Part shown: piece by piece, positions 1-8,733 of the stretch | How positions within the stretch are numbered: position 1 is the stretch's first letter | How the letters are laid out: each line of letters begins with the position of its first letter | From: Hyphomicrobiaceae bacterium | GTDB taxonomy: Bacteria > Pseudomonadota > Alphaproteobacteria > Rhizobiales > Hyphomicrobiaceae | Length of the DNA stretch: 64,000 bases | NCBI GenBank assembly: GCA_022844225.1 | Contig: JALHMC010000004.1 | Span: 96,804-160,803, forward strand | Reading direction: 5' to 3' | Translations under genes and position numbers: made by a program | Notes under the pieces: model-generated | The model's input: only the letters and a program-made list of their open reading frames with translations | The model's database searches: none | Told to the model about the DNA's origin: nothing

Positions 1-51
1 CGGCAGCCAATAAGGCTCGAGTTCGTTGGGCTTCATATCGAGCGGCGCCAT
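1..51 (-). CDS. N-terminus of an unknown protein, cut by window edge
   Basis: An ATG on the minus strand at 51 is preceded by a good ribosome binding site (AGGAGA, 6 bases upstream). It opens a frame that runs off the left end of the window without a stop. Only 17 residues are visible (starting MAPLDMKPNE), too few to assign a family. The gene lies downstream of and in the same direction as the outer-membrane-protein gene at 211-948, with about 160 bases between them, so it could be separately transcribed. The call rests only on the start codon, the ribosome binding site and the open frame. Confidence 0.5.
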   Translation of the reverse strand, partial: MAPLDMKPNELEPYWLP

Positions 52-210
52 TTGTATCTCCTGGGTCTCGTTAGGTTGGCTCGGCCGACCTTACGAGCGA
101 ACGGCCTCGCGTGGCAATCGCGCCCGGTGGAAGTCTGAACGAGAAGGGCCAACCGACAGTCGGTGACCCTTGCAAGCAGTCCCGGAGTTCAGGCGTTTGC
201 GAGCCCCTGT

Positions 211-948
211 CTATTTCAGAGGCTCGTACGCCGGAGCGGGACGGCTCAACTGGAAATTGAGCCGAGCACTGACACTGTGGATCTGACCCTCAGTGGCAAA
301 ACGCTCGTCGCCACCGAGCGTGTTGGAAGCGATCAGCGTCTCGGACTGCAGGTCGATGTAGCTGTAATCAATGCCGATGCGAACGCCTTCGAAAAGGGCG
401 TATTCTAGGCCCGCACCAACGGTGTAGCCACTCACCCAGTGGTCGTTGTTCCTCAAGCCGACGCCGAATATGCTATCGAAGGCGTTGAGTTCAACATTGG
501 CTCCAGCATAACCGCCTTTGGCGTAGATCAGCCAGCGGTCCCAAGAATACCCAAGGCGAGCCGTTGCAGTGAGGATCGGGCTGATCCGGAGAGATACTGT
601 GTCGGAAGCCGGGAAATAAGGGCTCACCTGCTTCTCGTTGAGGTCTGCCCACGTGCCTGCGACTTCAGCCCCAATCACCCAGTTACCGAACTGATGCTGG
701 TAGCCGAGCTGTCCGCCACCGGCAAAGCCACTCGATTCGAAGCTGAATGAGTTCCCGGTCGGCGTAAAGTAGCCGCCTGCTGGTGGCAACACATCCGTCG
801 CCGTCGCCTCGCTCCAGGCGCCACCGATGTGCGCGCCGAAGTAAAGGCCGGTCCAATTGTAGGTCTGGGCCTCAGCTTTTCCTGCTTCAGTGAACAGGCC
901 CGTACCCGCAACTACCAACGCACACCCGAAACTCCTGAACCACTTCAT
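211..948 (-). CDS. Omp25/RopB-like outer-membrane beta-barrel protein
   Basis: A 245-residue protein with an N-terminal signal peptide (basic MKWFR, hydrophobic stretch to about residue 27, likely cut after AEA). The mature start NWTGLYFGAHIGG is the usual opening of the porin-like 8-strand barrels of Hyphomicrobiales (the Omp25/Omp31 type). Alternating aromatic/Gly strands follow, including GYSWDRWLIYAKGGYA and VGAGLEYALFEGVRIGIDYSY, and a last strand VSARLNFQL. The protein does not end in the usual aromatic residue: a short Pro/Ala tail ending YEPLK follows the last strand. The ribosome binding site GGGGAG precedes ATG 948. Its role is structural or permeability-related in the outer membrane; the substrate is unknown. 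Confidence 0.85.
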   Translation of the reverse strand: MKWFRSFGCALVVAGTGLFTEAGKAEAQTYNWTGLYFGAHIGGAWSEATATDVLPPAGGYFTPTGNSFSFESSGFAGGGQLGYQHQFGNWVIGAEVAGTWADLNEKQVSPYFPASDTVSLRISPILTATARLGYSWDRWLIYAKGGYAGANVELNAFDSIFGVGLRNNDHWVSGYTVGAGLEYALFEGVRIGIDYSYIDLQSETLIASNTLGGDERFATEGQIHSVSARLNFQLSRPAPAYEPLK

Positions 949-1451
949 TGCCTGAACTCCCCAGAATACATCAACGTGTATGCAACGCCCGATGATGCCA
1001 TTTGCGGCATCGTCCCACTTCTCGAATCAAAAAACAGCCGCTCGACAGCTTGTCAAAGCTCACATCGAGATATCCCAGTCGTTATTTATTGGCCGTGCTA
1101 TTTTTCCCACAATTTCGACTTGCAGTCGGTTGCTTGGAGCGCAATAGGCAACCTGAGGGGTCAGTTTGGGGTCGAGCATTGGCCGTGTTGCGGTCTGCGA
1201 ACAGGGCGTAAGTCGCCGGCTTGTGCCGCATTCGACCATGAAGGTCACGGCTCCGCCCGATTCCCGTCCCGCCCGCACCCGAATCGGGGGTGATCTAGGC
1301 GAGAGTTGCAAGCGTGATGGAGCCGACCCCGAAAAGGCGTTCGGGCGGGGGTCGAGTTCAGCACTCGTTAGGAGTGAATCGCGTCTTGTCGGTTTGTCGG
1401 CGGCGCGTCGAAAGTGATCTGCGCCGCGCATCATGCGTGGAGGAGACGCCC
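949..1451. other. Non-coding gap between omp gene and SDR gene
   Basis: About 500 bases separate the outer-membrane-protein gene (minus) from the SDR-like gene (plus), so promoters for both must lie here. At 991-1014 there is an imperfect inverted repeat (GATGATGCC with GGCATCGTC, 6-base loop, one mismatch) in the likely 5' leader of the omp transcript. I see no convincing gene on either strand and no clear -35/-10 pair. Confidence 0.5.
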
Positions 1452-2177
1452 ATGTTGATTGGCACGCTCGATGAGGTCGAGTTCGCCCCAGAGTACCCCG
1501 AGCTGGCCGGTAAGCGTGTGCTCGTGACGGGTGTCGCCGGTCCACTCGGCGTCGACGTGGTCCGTGCGTTCGCCGAGGCCGGCACCCGGCTCGTCGTGCA
1601 GGCGGTCGATGATGGCCCCGAGACGCAGGCACTCGCTGAGATCATTGCACCGCATGCCATGGACGTACGCCTCTTTCCTGGTGCCCTGGAGGGAGCTGAT
1701 GCGATGTTGCGCTTCACACGCGAAGCGGCACAAAAATTCGGGGGGCTCGATATTGTCGTCAATCTGGCGCGGACAGCCGAGCCGTCGCCGGAGGCAGACG
1801 ATGGTGAGATCGAGAGCATGGTCGCTGATAGCCTGGCGATGCCGGTTCTCGCGACACGCGTGGCCATCAATCGAATGCGTACAATGCTCAGCGAAGGCTC
1901 GATCGTGAACATTGTTGTGGCGCCTCGCGACGCCTCTCCTGCCGGTGATATGCTGGCCGTCATAGCGCGTCATGCGCTGGCCTCATTTACGCGGTCGGAG
2001 GCTGCCGCCGCTGCCAAAGATGCAATTCGAATCAATGCGATCGTTCCTGCCGCTGCGGCGCCCGGCTTCGGCCAAGTGCTGAGCGGTACGGCGGACGTCG
2101 CCACCTTGGCACTGCATCTCGCCAGTGGTCGTGGCCCGGAGCTATCCGGTCTCGTTTTCGAGGCTTGGTGCGGCTGA
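1452..2177 (+). CDS. SDR-fold protein lacking the catalytic Tyr/Lys
   Basis: A 241-residue protein with the short-chain dehydrogenase/reductase fold. It has a Rossmann strand and glycine turn near residues 21-30 (VLVTGVAGPLG), an FGGLDIVVN strand (the usual NNAG is VNLA here), a GSIVNIV strand, and a C-terminal SGRGPELSGLVFEAWCG like the classical SDR end. In the active-site helix the usual YxxxK is not present: the aligned segment reads AVIARHALASFTRS, so Tyr is replaced and Lys is Arg. The catalytic Ser after SIVNI is also missing. ATG 1452 has a strong ribosome binding site (GGAGGAGA); longer in-frame starts upstream do not. It is probably a non-catalytic or cofactor-binding SDR relative. 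Confidence 0.8.
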   Translation: MLIGTLDEVEFAPEYPELAGKRVLVTGVAGPLGVDVVRAFAEAGTRLVVQAVDDGPETQALAEIIAPHAMDVRLFPGALEGADAMLRFTREAAQKFGGLDIVVNLARTAEPSPEADDGEIESMVADSLAMPVLATRVAINRMRTMLSEGSIVNIVVAPRDASPAGDMLAVIARHALASFTRSEAAAAAKDAIRINAIVPAAAAPGFGQVLSGTADVATLALHLASGRGPELSGLVFEAWCG

Positions 2178-2258
2178 CCCGGAGATCGGGAATGGGTGAG
2201 GCCGTAGCGGCGTCCGACCGCGCAGATCCTGAAAGCTCTCGATCCTGTATCGTCGTTC

Positions 2259-2287
2259 TTGACACCGGCGCTTCGAGCACGTAGCAG
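2259..2287 (+). promoter_or_regulatory. Probable sigma-70 promoter of tRNA-Asp
   Basis: TTGACA at 2259-2264 and TAGCAG at 2282-2287 are spaced by 17 bases. The tRNA begins 35 bases after the -10 element. The -35 is a perfect match and the -10 is weak. Assigned from sequence pattern only. Confidence 0.4.
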
Positions 2288-2322
2288 AAAGGCCTCGACG
2301 GGCTTCGCGCCCGCCGCAATGC

Positions 2323-2399
<77 letters not shown>

Positions 2400-2610
2400 C
2401 TTTCCTTAGAACTGCCTAACTACTGCCTCCAGCGCCGTGGATCGCAGCTGACATCGCCGTCGGGTCGAAGGTCCGGCGTCAGAGCCGGTCAGCCCTTCGT
2501 GCGATTGGGCGGTATACCGCACGATAGCCAGCCGTACCTGTGACACTCGCAGATTTGCGATGCCTGGCGTCGGCGTCTGAATGCGCTCCGCATTCTTGCC
2601 GGGCGTCGAG

Positions 2611-3540
2611 CTACTTGCCCCACCGTAGTGCCAAGGGATTGGCCTCCCGGACCAATTCCATCAGTTCGGCCTTCGTTGCCGACGACAATGGCGGTTGCGG
2701 ATGGCGTACCGCGTCGCTCTTGATCACGCCACCCTCCATCATCACCGTCTTGGTCCCGCGCAGGCCACATTGGCGGTTCTCGAAATTGATCAGTGGCAGC
2801 AGTCTTCCGTAGAGTGCCGCAGCTTGCTGGCGCCGCCCCGAGGCATGCGCTTCGACAATCGGTTTGACGAGATCCGAATACATGGCACTCGTCATCGATC
2901 CCGTTGCGCCTGCGTCGAGGTCGGCCATAAGGGTTATGCCTTCCTCGCCGTCGAAGGGGCCATCAATGATATTGCCAGCTGCCGCAAGCAACGCGCGAAG
3001 CTTTGCGGCTGTGCCCGGCACCTCGATCTTGAAGTAGCGCACCAGCGGCACCTCCCGAGCGAGGCGGGCGAGAAAGGGGACGGTGAGTGTAACACCCGAC
3101 AGTGGGGCGTCCTGAACCATGATCGGCAATCTGCCGGTGTCAGCGACCGCAGCGAAATGCTCGAGCATCCCTTGCTCGTCCGCACGCAATCCCATTCCGT
3201 GATAGGGCGGCATCATCATGACCATGGCGGCACCCGCTGCGGCGGCGCGCTTTGCACGTTCTGCCGCGATGCGCGTCGAGAAATGGCTGATGGTTGCAAT
3301 AATCGGAACTCGGCCGGCCACATGTTCAGAAGAGAGCTGGAGCAGCGTTTCCCGCTCTGCGTCGCTCAATACGAATTGCTCCGAATAATTTGCGAGAATG
3401 CAGATGCCATCGACGCCCTGGTCGATCATGCAGTCGAGGACACGGCGCATGCCATGGAGATCGAGGTCGCCGTTGTCGTGAAACGGGGTAGGGGCGATCG
3501 GCAGTACGCCCTTCAGGGGTGCGCGCAAGGCATTCGTCAT
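2611..3540 (-). CDS. DapA-family aldolase (dihydrodipicolinate synthase-like)
   Basis: A 309-residue TIM-barrel protein of the DHDPS/N-acetylneuraminate lyase family, which forms Schiff bases with 2-oxo acids. Visible hallmarks are the N-terminal GVLPIAPTPFHDNGDLD, the NYSEQF loop at the place of the GTTGE motif, MVMMMPPYH leading to the catalytic Tyr region, and the Schiff-base lysine in YFKIEVPG. The NYSEQF loop differs from true DapA, so lysine biosynthesis is unlikely. A sugar-acid or hydroxy-acid aldolase/dehydratase is more probable. It is alone on its strand, 90 bases from the next gene upstream, so operon context gives no substrate. Confidence 0.8.
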   Translation of the reverse strand: MTNALRAPLKGVLPIAPTPFHDNGDLDLHGMRRVLDCMIDQGVDGICILANYSEQFVLSDAERETLLQLSSEHVAGRVPIIATISHFSTRIAAERAKRAAAAGAAMVMMMPPYHGMGLRADEQGMLEHFAAVADTGRLPIMVQDAPLSGVTLTVPFLARLAREVPLVRYFKIEVPGTAAKLRALLAAAGNIIDGPFDGEEGITLMADLDAGATGSMTSAMYSDLVKPIVEAHASGRRQQAAALYGRLLPLINFENRQCGLRGTKTVMMEGGVIKSDAVRHPQPPLSSATKAELMELVREANPLALRWGK

Positions 3541-3631
3541 GGCAGTGATCCTGGTTGGGCGTTTGCCTGGAAGTCAGTCCGATCCGCCGGAGGGCACAGA
3601 GTGCTGCATCTGTCAGAAAGTGACGCCCACC

Positions 3632-4282
3632 TCACCGACGATCAAGTGGGATCTCCGCCACCGTTCCGGCTTTGGCACCCAAACCGCCCGATGCCTGGGT
3701 GTCGGAGCATGCGCCGAGCCGCACGGTGTCCCCGAAGCCAGCGTCGGACAGGCTCGGAACCTTCCCCACAAGAAGGTTGAGCGCGAGGTCACCGGCATTG
3801 TTGCGGCGCGAGAGAGCGAAGGCACCGCCATCGCATTCGGTACGGCATACGATGATGTCACCCTGCCAAGGTCCGCAGACGGCTCTATCCTCGACGTGGA
3901 TGCGACCGGCCGCCGCCAGGATCAGTTCGGCCTCGAACAACACGGTCAATTGTCCCGGGCGGTCGAGCCCCGGTGCAGCCAGCGCTGCATCGAGCGGTTG
4001 CCCGCCAGATCCGCGAAGGCGCAGCACGAGGTCGGAGACGGGTTTGCGTACGGTCTGGGTCCAGTGGGCCCCAGGCGAGCGCGGCTCGAGTGCCTCGAGA
4101 CGGCTCGTGTCGCGTCCGTTGAAGGTGATCACTTCAGGTTGGCCCCCGCGCCGAGCGATGGCGTCGTGGCTCGACAGGGCTAGTGTCGCGGCGATTACGA
4201 TATATCCGAGCAGAGGGCTCAACCAAGCCGGGACAGAACATTGCCGGATGTCACGGGCCGCGTAGATGGAGTTCTGTCTCAT
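3632..4282 (-). CDS. Secreted protein of unknown function, downstream of dnaJ-like gene
   Basis: A 216-residue protein with a positively charged N-terminus and one hydrophobic segment (LLGYIVIAATLALSSHDA, about residues 23-40) that fits a signal peptide or membrane anchor; the rest is predicted periplasmic. Three or more cysteines in the C-terminal half (AVCGPW, IVCRTECDG, LGACSD) could form disulfides. I do not recognise the family. ATG 4282 starts 7 bases after the stop of the dnaJ-like gene, with GAGGTGG as ribosome binding site inside that gene's end, so the two are probably co-transcribed. Confidence 0.65.
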   Translation of the reverse strand: MRQNSIYAARDIRQCSVPAWLSPLLGYIVIAATLALSSHDAIARRGGQPEVITFNGRDTSRLEALEPRSPGAHWTQTVRKPVSDLVLRLRGSGGQPLDAALAAPGLDRPGQLTVLFEAELILAAAGRIHVEDRAVCGPWQGDIIVCRTECDGGAFALSRRNNAGDLALNLLVGKVPSLSDAGFGDTVRLGACSDTQASGGLGAKAGTVAEIPLDRR

Positions 4283-4289
4283 CGCCACC

Positions 4290-5177
4290 TCAGGGGCGCT
4301 CCGGCTCGTAGGCATTCTTTTTCCGCCATTCTGTCAGGAAGTACGCCAACGAGTCGTCGATTGTGTCCGGCAGAACGATGCGCACGGTGACTATCTGATC
4401 GCCATAGGCGCCGGTGGACGAATTGCGGGCGCCTTTGCCCTTCAAGCGGAAGGCGCGTCCCGAACTGGTGCCCTTGGGCAAGGTCAATGAGACGCGGCCG
4501 CCAGTGGTGGGAACCTCGATCTTCCCCCCGAGCACGGCTTCGTCGATGGTGATCGGCACGTCCAGCAGTATGTCATCGCCCTGGCGCTTGAAGTGTTGAT
4601 GCGGTCGCACCCTGACTTCGACCAGGGCGTCGCCTGGCTCGCCGCCGCGAATACCCGGTCCGCCCTTGCCTTTCAGCCTGAGGACCTGTCCGTCGGTCAC
4701 ACCTTCGGGCACATTGAGGTCGAGTTGGCCGCCCTCGGGCATGGTGACGCGCTTACGGGCTCCTAACGCGGCCTCCATGAAGTCGACGTCAAGAGTGTAG
4801 CGCATATCTTGGCCGCGCAGGCTGAAGCCTGCTCCCGGACCCCGAGGCGCGCGCTGGCCGAACAGGTCCGAGAAAATGTCTCCGAAGCCGAACTCGGGTC
4901 CTGCTCCTCCTGCCGGCCCTCTACCACCGGCGTGCTGGCGGGTGCGCCGCGGCTCGCCGGAGGCATCGATCTCGCCCCTGTCGTAGGCCTGCCTTCGCGC
5001 CGGATCACCCAGCAGTTCATAGGCGGTGGAGACTCGTTTGAAGCGCTCCATCGCCTCAGGATTGTCTGGGTTGACGTCTGGATGCAGCTCTTTCGCCAGC
5101 CTGCGGAACGCGCGTCGGATGTCATCTTCGGTCGCGGTCCGCTGGAGGCCCAGGGTGGAATAGGGGTCTTCGGCCAT
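4290..5177 (-). CDS. DnaJ C-terminal-domain co-chaperone (CbpA/DjlA-like, no zinc finger)
   Basis: A 295-residue J-domain protein. The J domain covers residues 1-70 with the HPD tripeptide (ELHPDVNPDN) that stimulates DnaK ATPase. A Gly-rich linker with FGDIFSDLFGQ follows, then the two substrate-binding beta domains (DVDFMEAALGARKRVTMPEGG, VEVRVRPHQHFKRQGDDI, VSLTLPKGTSSGRAFRLKGKG). The CxxCxGxG zinc-finger repeats of DnaJ are absent, making it a type II (CbpA-like) J protein. ATG 5177 is chosen because homologous J domains begin right after it; a longer frame starts at 5228. It acts with Hsp70 in the cytoplasm. Confidence 0.9.
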   Translation of the reverse strand: MAEDPYSTLGLQRTATEDDIRRAFRRLAKELHPDVNPDNPEAMERFKRVSTAYELLGDPARRQAYDRGEIDASGEPRRTRQHAGGRGPAGGAGPEFGFGDIFSDLFGQRAPRGPGAGFSLRGQDMRYTLDVDFMEAALGARKRVTMPEGGQLDLNVPEGVTDGQVLRLKGKGGPGIRGGEPGDALVEVRVRPHQHFKRQGDDILLDVPITIDEAVLGGKIEVPTTGGRVSLTLPKGTSSGRAFRLKGKGARNSSTGAYGDQIVTVRIVLPDTIDDSLAYFLTEWRKKNAYEPERP

Positions 5178-5412
5178 GGTGGTGTCCGGGTCTCGGTGCG
5201 ATGCCAGCAGATCACGTATGCCAAACACGCTTATGGCTCAATTTTGTCAAACACGCGCCCATCCTTTGTGCTCCACACCGCAAGTTGTGGGCGTCAAGTT
5301 GCGCCGATCGTCGTTGGACGCGATCGCGCAGCCGCAAAATGCGTACTTGAGCCTCGCCGTGGTCTCGGGCATCGAGAGATCGGCATTCAAGATCTGACAG
5401 CGAGAGGCCCAG

Positions 5413-7227
5413 GTGAGGCGGCGACCGACGCAAGGCACTGACGTGAGCGAGAGATCGGATCAGCCGGCAAAAGCCCGTTCGCTGAAGCCGCTGGCTGGTC
5501 TCGTCTCTCACCTCGCGGGCCACGGCCGTATGCTGGCGCTAGCCGGCACCGCGTTGATCCTGTCGGCTCTGGTCCTGCTGGCGGTTCCATTGGCGGTCCG
5601 TCACATGGTGGATTTTGGCTTCTCCGGTGGCGACGGGGGCGCGATCGATCGGTACTTCGTCGGGTTGATCGGTCTCGGCGCCGCGCTCGCGGTGGCCAGT
5701 GGAGCCCGCTTCTATGCCGTCAACTGGCTTGGAGAGCGGGTCGTTGCCGATTTGCGCGCCAAGGTGTTCGCGCATTTGGCGACTCTCGATGCCGCCTATT
5801 TCGAGCGGCAGCGGTCGGGTGAGTTGATGAGCCGCATCACGGCCGACACGACGCAGATCACAGCGGCTGCCGGAGCCGCCTTATCGCAGGCGATCCGCAA
5901 TACCATCATGCTATTTGGTGCGCTCGCCATGATGGTGGTGACGAGTCCGCGCCTGTCGGGGCTGGTGCTTGTCGCGATTCCGGTGATTGTGCTGCCGCTT
6001 GTGGCCTACGGGCGCTCGGTCAGACGGCTTTCACGATCGGCGCAAGATACTCTGGCAGATGCCGCGGGGTATGCGGCCGAGCATCTCGGTGCCTATCGCA
6101 CCATGCAGGCATCGACAGCCGAGCCGGTCGTGATTGGCCGCTATCAGCAGGCCGTCGAGCGTTCGTTTGCCGCGGCGAGATCGCGATTTCTGGCGAGAGC
6201 GGCTCTCACGGCTCTCGTTATCCTGCTGGTGTTCGTCGGGGTTGTCGGGGTCATGTGGCATGGTGCTGGGCTCGTGACCGGAGGCGACATAACCGTCGGC
6301 ACGCTCAGCCAGTTCGTTCTCTACGCTGTGTTTGCCGGCAGCTCGCTCGCCGGCCTTTCCGAGGTCTGGGGCGAAATCCAACAGGCGGCTGGCGCAGCGG
6401 AACGGCTTACCGAAATGATGGCCGTTCGTCCCGACGTCGTCTCGCCCGAGACGCCCGTGGCGCTGCCCAACCCTCCCCAAGGGCGACTCGCCTTCGAAGA
6501 CGTCTCTTTTCGCTACCCCACGCGTTCCGAATTGCCGGCACTCGATGGTGTCTCGTTCAGTGTCGCGGCTGGTGAGACCGTGGCGATTGTTGGGCCGTCG
6601 GGGGCCGGGAAGAGCACGATCCTCGCGCTCGCTCTGCGCTTCTTCGATCCCACCGGAGGCCGGGTTCTGATCGATGGGGTTCCATTGGCTCAGGCCGATC
6701 TGCAGGCTGCCAGGCGACGCATTGCGCTCGTGCCTCAGGACGTGGCGTTGTTCGCGGACACGGTTGCCGAAAACATTCGCTATGGGATGCCGGGCGCCTC
6801 AATTGCAGATATCGAGCGTGCGGCGGTCACGGCACAGGCCGACACCTTCATCAAGGCGCTGCCTCTCGGATACCAGACGCAGCTCGGCGAACGGGGCGTT
6901 TCCCTGTCCGGCGGGCAAAGACAGAGGATTGCGATTGCGCGCGCAGTTCTGAGGGATGCTCCCATCCTGTTGCTCGACGAAGCGACCAGTGCGCTCGATG
7001 CAGAGAGCGAGGTCGCCGTGCAACGCGCGCTAGATGCTCTACGGGTCGGCCGGACGACATTAATCGTGGCGCATCGGCTGTCGACGGTACTCAGGGCCGA
7101 CCGCATCCTGGTCATTGATGCTGGACGGATCGCAGAAGAAGGGACGCACCAGGCTCTGGTTGCGCGTGGGGGGCTTTATGCTCGTCTGGCGGAACTTCAG
7201 CTCCACGTCCCCGAAGCGGCTCAATAA
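5413..7227 (+). CDS. ABC exporter, fused permease and ATPase (MsbA-like)
   Basis: A 604-residue half-transporter. The N-terminal membrane domain has six predicted helices in residues about 30-310 (for example MLALAGTALILSALVLLAVPL and TALVILLVFVGVVGVM). The nucleotide-binding domain has Walker A GPSGAGKST, signature LSGGQRQRIAIARA, Walker B ILLLDEATSALDA and H-loop VAHRLST. It resembles MsbA and related lipid or peptide exporters and should act as a homodimer in the inner membrane. The start is a GTG at 5413, with another GTG at 5443 equally possible. It diverges from the dnaJ-like gene and is followed by two 2OG oxygenases in the same direction, so its cargo may be their product. Confidence 0.92.
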   Translation: MRRRPTQGTDVSERSDQPAKARSLKPLAGLVSHLAGHGRMLALAGTALILSALVLLAVPLAVRHMVDFGFSGGDGGAIDRYFVGLIGLGAALAVASGARFYAVNWLGERVVADLRAKVFAHLATLDAAYFERQRSGELMSRITADTTQITAAAGAALSQAIRNTIMLFGALAMMVVTSPRLSGLVLVAIPVIVLPLVAYGRSVRRLSRSAQDTLADAAGYAAEHLGAYRTMQASTAEPVVIGRYQQAVERSFAAARSRFLARAALTALVILLVFVGVVGVMWHGAGLVTGGDITVGTLSQFVLYAVFAGSSLAGLSEVWGEIQQAAGAAERLTEMMAVRPDVVSPETPVALPNPPQGRLAFEDVSFRYPTRSELPALDGVSFSVAAGETVAIVGPSGAGKSTILALALRFFDPTGGRVLIDGVPLAQADLQAARRRIALVPQDVALFADTVAENIRYGMPGASIADIERAAVTAQADTFIKALPLGYQTQLGERGVSLSGGQRQRIAIARAVLRDAPILLLDEATSALDAESEVAVQRALDALRVGRTTLIVAHRLSTVLRADRILVIDAGRIAEEGTHQALVARGGLYARLAELQLHVPEAAQ

Positions 7228-7453
7228 CGCATCCCTCTATTCCACCGCTGGTGCGAGCCGGCCTCCTGTCTCGCGGACCTGTTCATCATCGGCTGGACGA
7301 CGGTTCGACCGACGACTTTGCCGCCGGCCGGCTTGACCTCGATCAAGCGCAGCGGCGGCGACCCAGGACAATTGCGAGCGCGAGGGAATCGACCAAGTCG
7401 ACGATTCGCGGCGTCGTCGGGACCGGCGCCCTGCTGCCGATCATGGGGGACAC

Positions 7454-8071
7454 ATGCTCGATCTCGATGCCATGCGGCGTTCGGCCGTCGCCCGCGAGCC
7501 ATTCTCGTTCTTTCAGACAACTGGAGTTCTCGACGCTTCGTCGCTGGCGCGGATCTCCGCGGATTTTCCGTCGATCTCTCAGCCCGGTATCTTTCCTCTG
7601 GAGGAAGTTTCCGGAGGCTGCGCCTTCAATTCCCTGATCGACGAGATCCGAAGTGCCGAACTCGAGGCTCTGCTCGAGGAAAAACTAGACGTCGCGCTTT
7701 CTGATCTACCGTTGATGGTCACGGTCCGAGGTCACTGTCATCGACGCGATGGTCGCATTCACACCGACTCGACCGACAAGGTCGTGACGTGTCTGCTCTA
7801 TCTCAATCAACCCTGGGTGAGCGGGGGCGGTCGGCTCCGGCTACTGCGTAGCGAGAGCGATATCGAGGACTACATCGTCGAGGTTCCGCCCGACGGCGGG
7901 ACGCTGGTCGCCTTCAAGCGCTCCGACAACTCGTGGCATGGCCACCTGCCCTTCGAGGGGCAGCGGCGGTACATCATGTTCAACTGGGTTCGATCGAGTG
8001 CAGCGTTGTCGCGCAACGTGCTGCGACATCGCGTTTCGGCCAGTCTCAAGCGCCTCAATCCATTTCGGTGA
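7454..8071 (+). CDS. 2-oxoglutarate/Fe(II)-dependent oxygenase (first of a tandem pair)
   Basis: A 205-residue double-stranded beta-helix oxygenase of the prolyl-4-hydroxylase-like type. The iron ligands are visible as HTD (H103, D105) and WHGH (H162), followed by the 2-oxoglutarate-binding arginine in GQRRYIMFNWV. LLYLNQPWVSGGGRLRLL is the typical strand pair after the HxD. The ATG at 7454 has GGGGGA five bases upstream. The stop is 10 bases before the next oxygenase, so both are surely co-transcribed. The 226 bases before it, after the ABC exporter, hold no gene. The substrate is unknown; proteins, lipids and small molecules are all possible for the family. Confidence 0.85.
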   Translation: MLDLDAMRRSAVAREPFSFFQTTGVLDASSLARISADFPSISQPGIFPLEEVSGGCAFNSLIDEIRSAELEALLEEKLDVALSDLPLMVTVRGHCHRRDGRIHTDSTDKVVTCLLYLNQPWVSGGGRLRLLRSESDIEDYIVEVPPDGGTLVAFKRSDNSWHGHLPFEGQRRYIMFNWVRSSAALSRNVLRHRVSASLKRLNPFR

Positions 8072-8081
8072 GGAACTTTCC

Positions 8082-8732
8082 ATGGATCAATTGATCGCGC
8101 CAAATGCCGTCGCACTGCAATTTCTCCATTGCCTTGCTAATTCCGAACGGAGAACGACCCCATTCCGTTACTGGCTGCTTGCTGGTGCACTTCCCACGTC
8201 TGTGGTCGATGCTATCGTGGGCTTGCCATTCCTGCCGCCAGGAGAAGCGCATTTCGACGGGCGGCGTGAAACCAACAACTCGGCGCGGGTTTATTTTTCG
8301 CCGGAGAACCAGCGACGATTTCCAGTTTGCCGAGACTTGGCAGACGCGTTCAAGCATGCGCTTGTGACTTCGGCGATCGAGCGCGAGACGGGAACCGATC
8401 TTTCGCAAGGGCAACTGCGCATCGAATACTGCCAGGATGTCGATGGGTTCTGGTTGGAGCCGCACGTCGACATTCCTGTCAAGCTCTTCACGATGCTGGT
8501 CTACCTTTCGGCAGAGCCAGAGCTGAGGGAAGCCGGCACGGATATCTACGACGCGACGCCGGAACACAGACGCGTCGGTACGGCGCCTTACGAGCGCAAC
8601 AAGGGGTTGATCTTCATTCCCGGCAAGGACACTTGGCACGGGTTTTCGCCACGCCCGATCACGGGGGTGCGGAAGTCAATTATCATCAATTACGTCGCGC
8701 CGACTTGGCGAGATACGTTCGAGCTCGCCTGA
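8082..8732 (+). CDS. 2-oxoglutarate/Fe(II)-dependent oxygenase (second of a tandem pair)
   Basis: A 216-residue oxygenase with the same fold as its neighbour. The iron ligands are EPHVD (H128, D130) and TWHGF (H186), and the 2-oxoglutarate arginine is in GVRKSIIINYV. MLVYLS and LIFIPGKDTWH correspond strand by strand to the first protein, but the remaining sequence is very different, so the pair is an old duplication or two separate recruitments. ATG 8082 has GGTGAGGAAC as ribosome binding site, which overlaps the stop of the first gene. The substrate is unknown. All catalytic residues are present, so it should be active. Confidence 0.85.
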   Translation: MDQLIAPNAVALQFLHCLANSERRTTPFRYWLLAGALPTSVVDAIVGLPFLPPGEAHFDGRRETNNSARVYFSPENQRRFPVCRDLADAFKHALVTSAIERETGTDLSQGQLRIEYCQDVDGFWLEPHVDIPVKLFTMLVYLSAEPELREAGTDIYDATPEHRRVGTAPYERNKGLIFIPGKDTWHGFSPRPITGVRKSIIINYVAPTWRDTFELA

Positions 8733-8733
8733 C

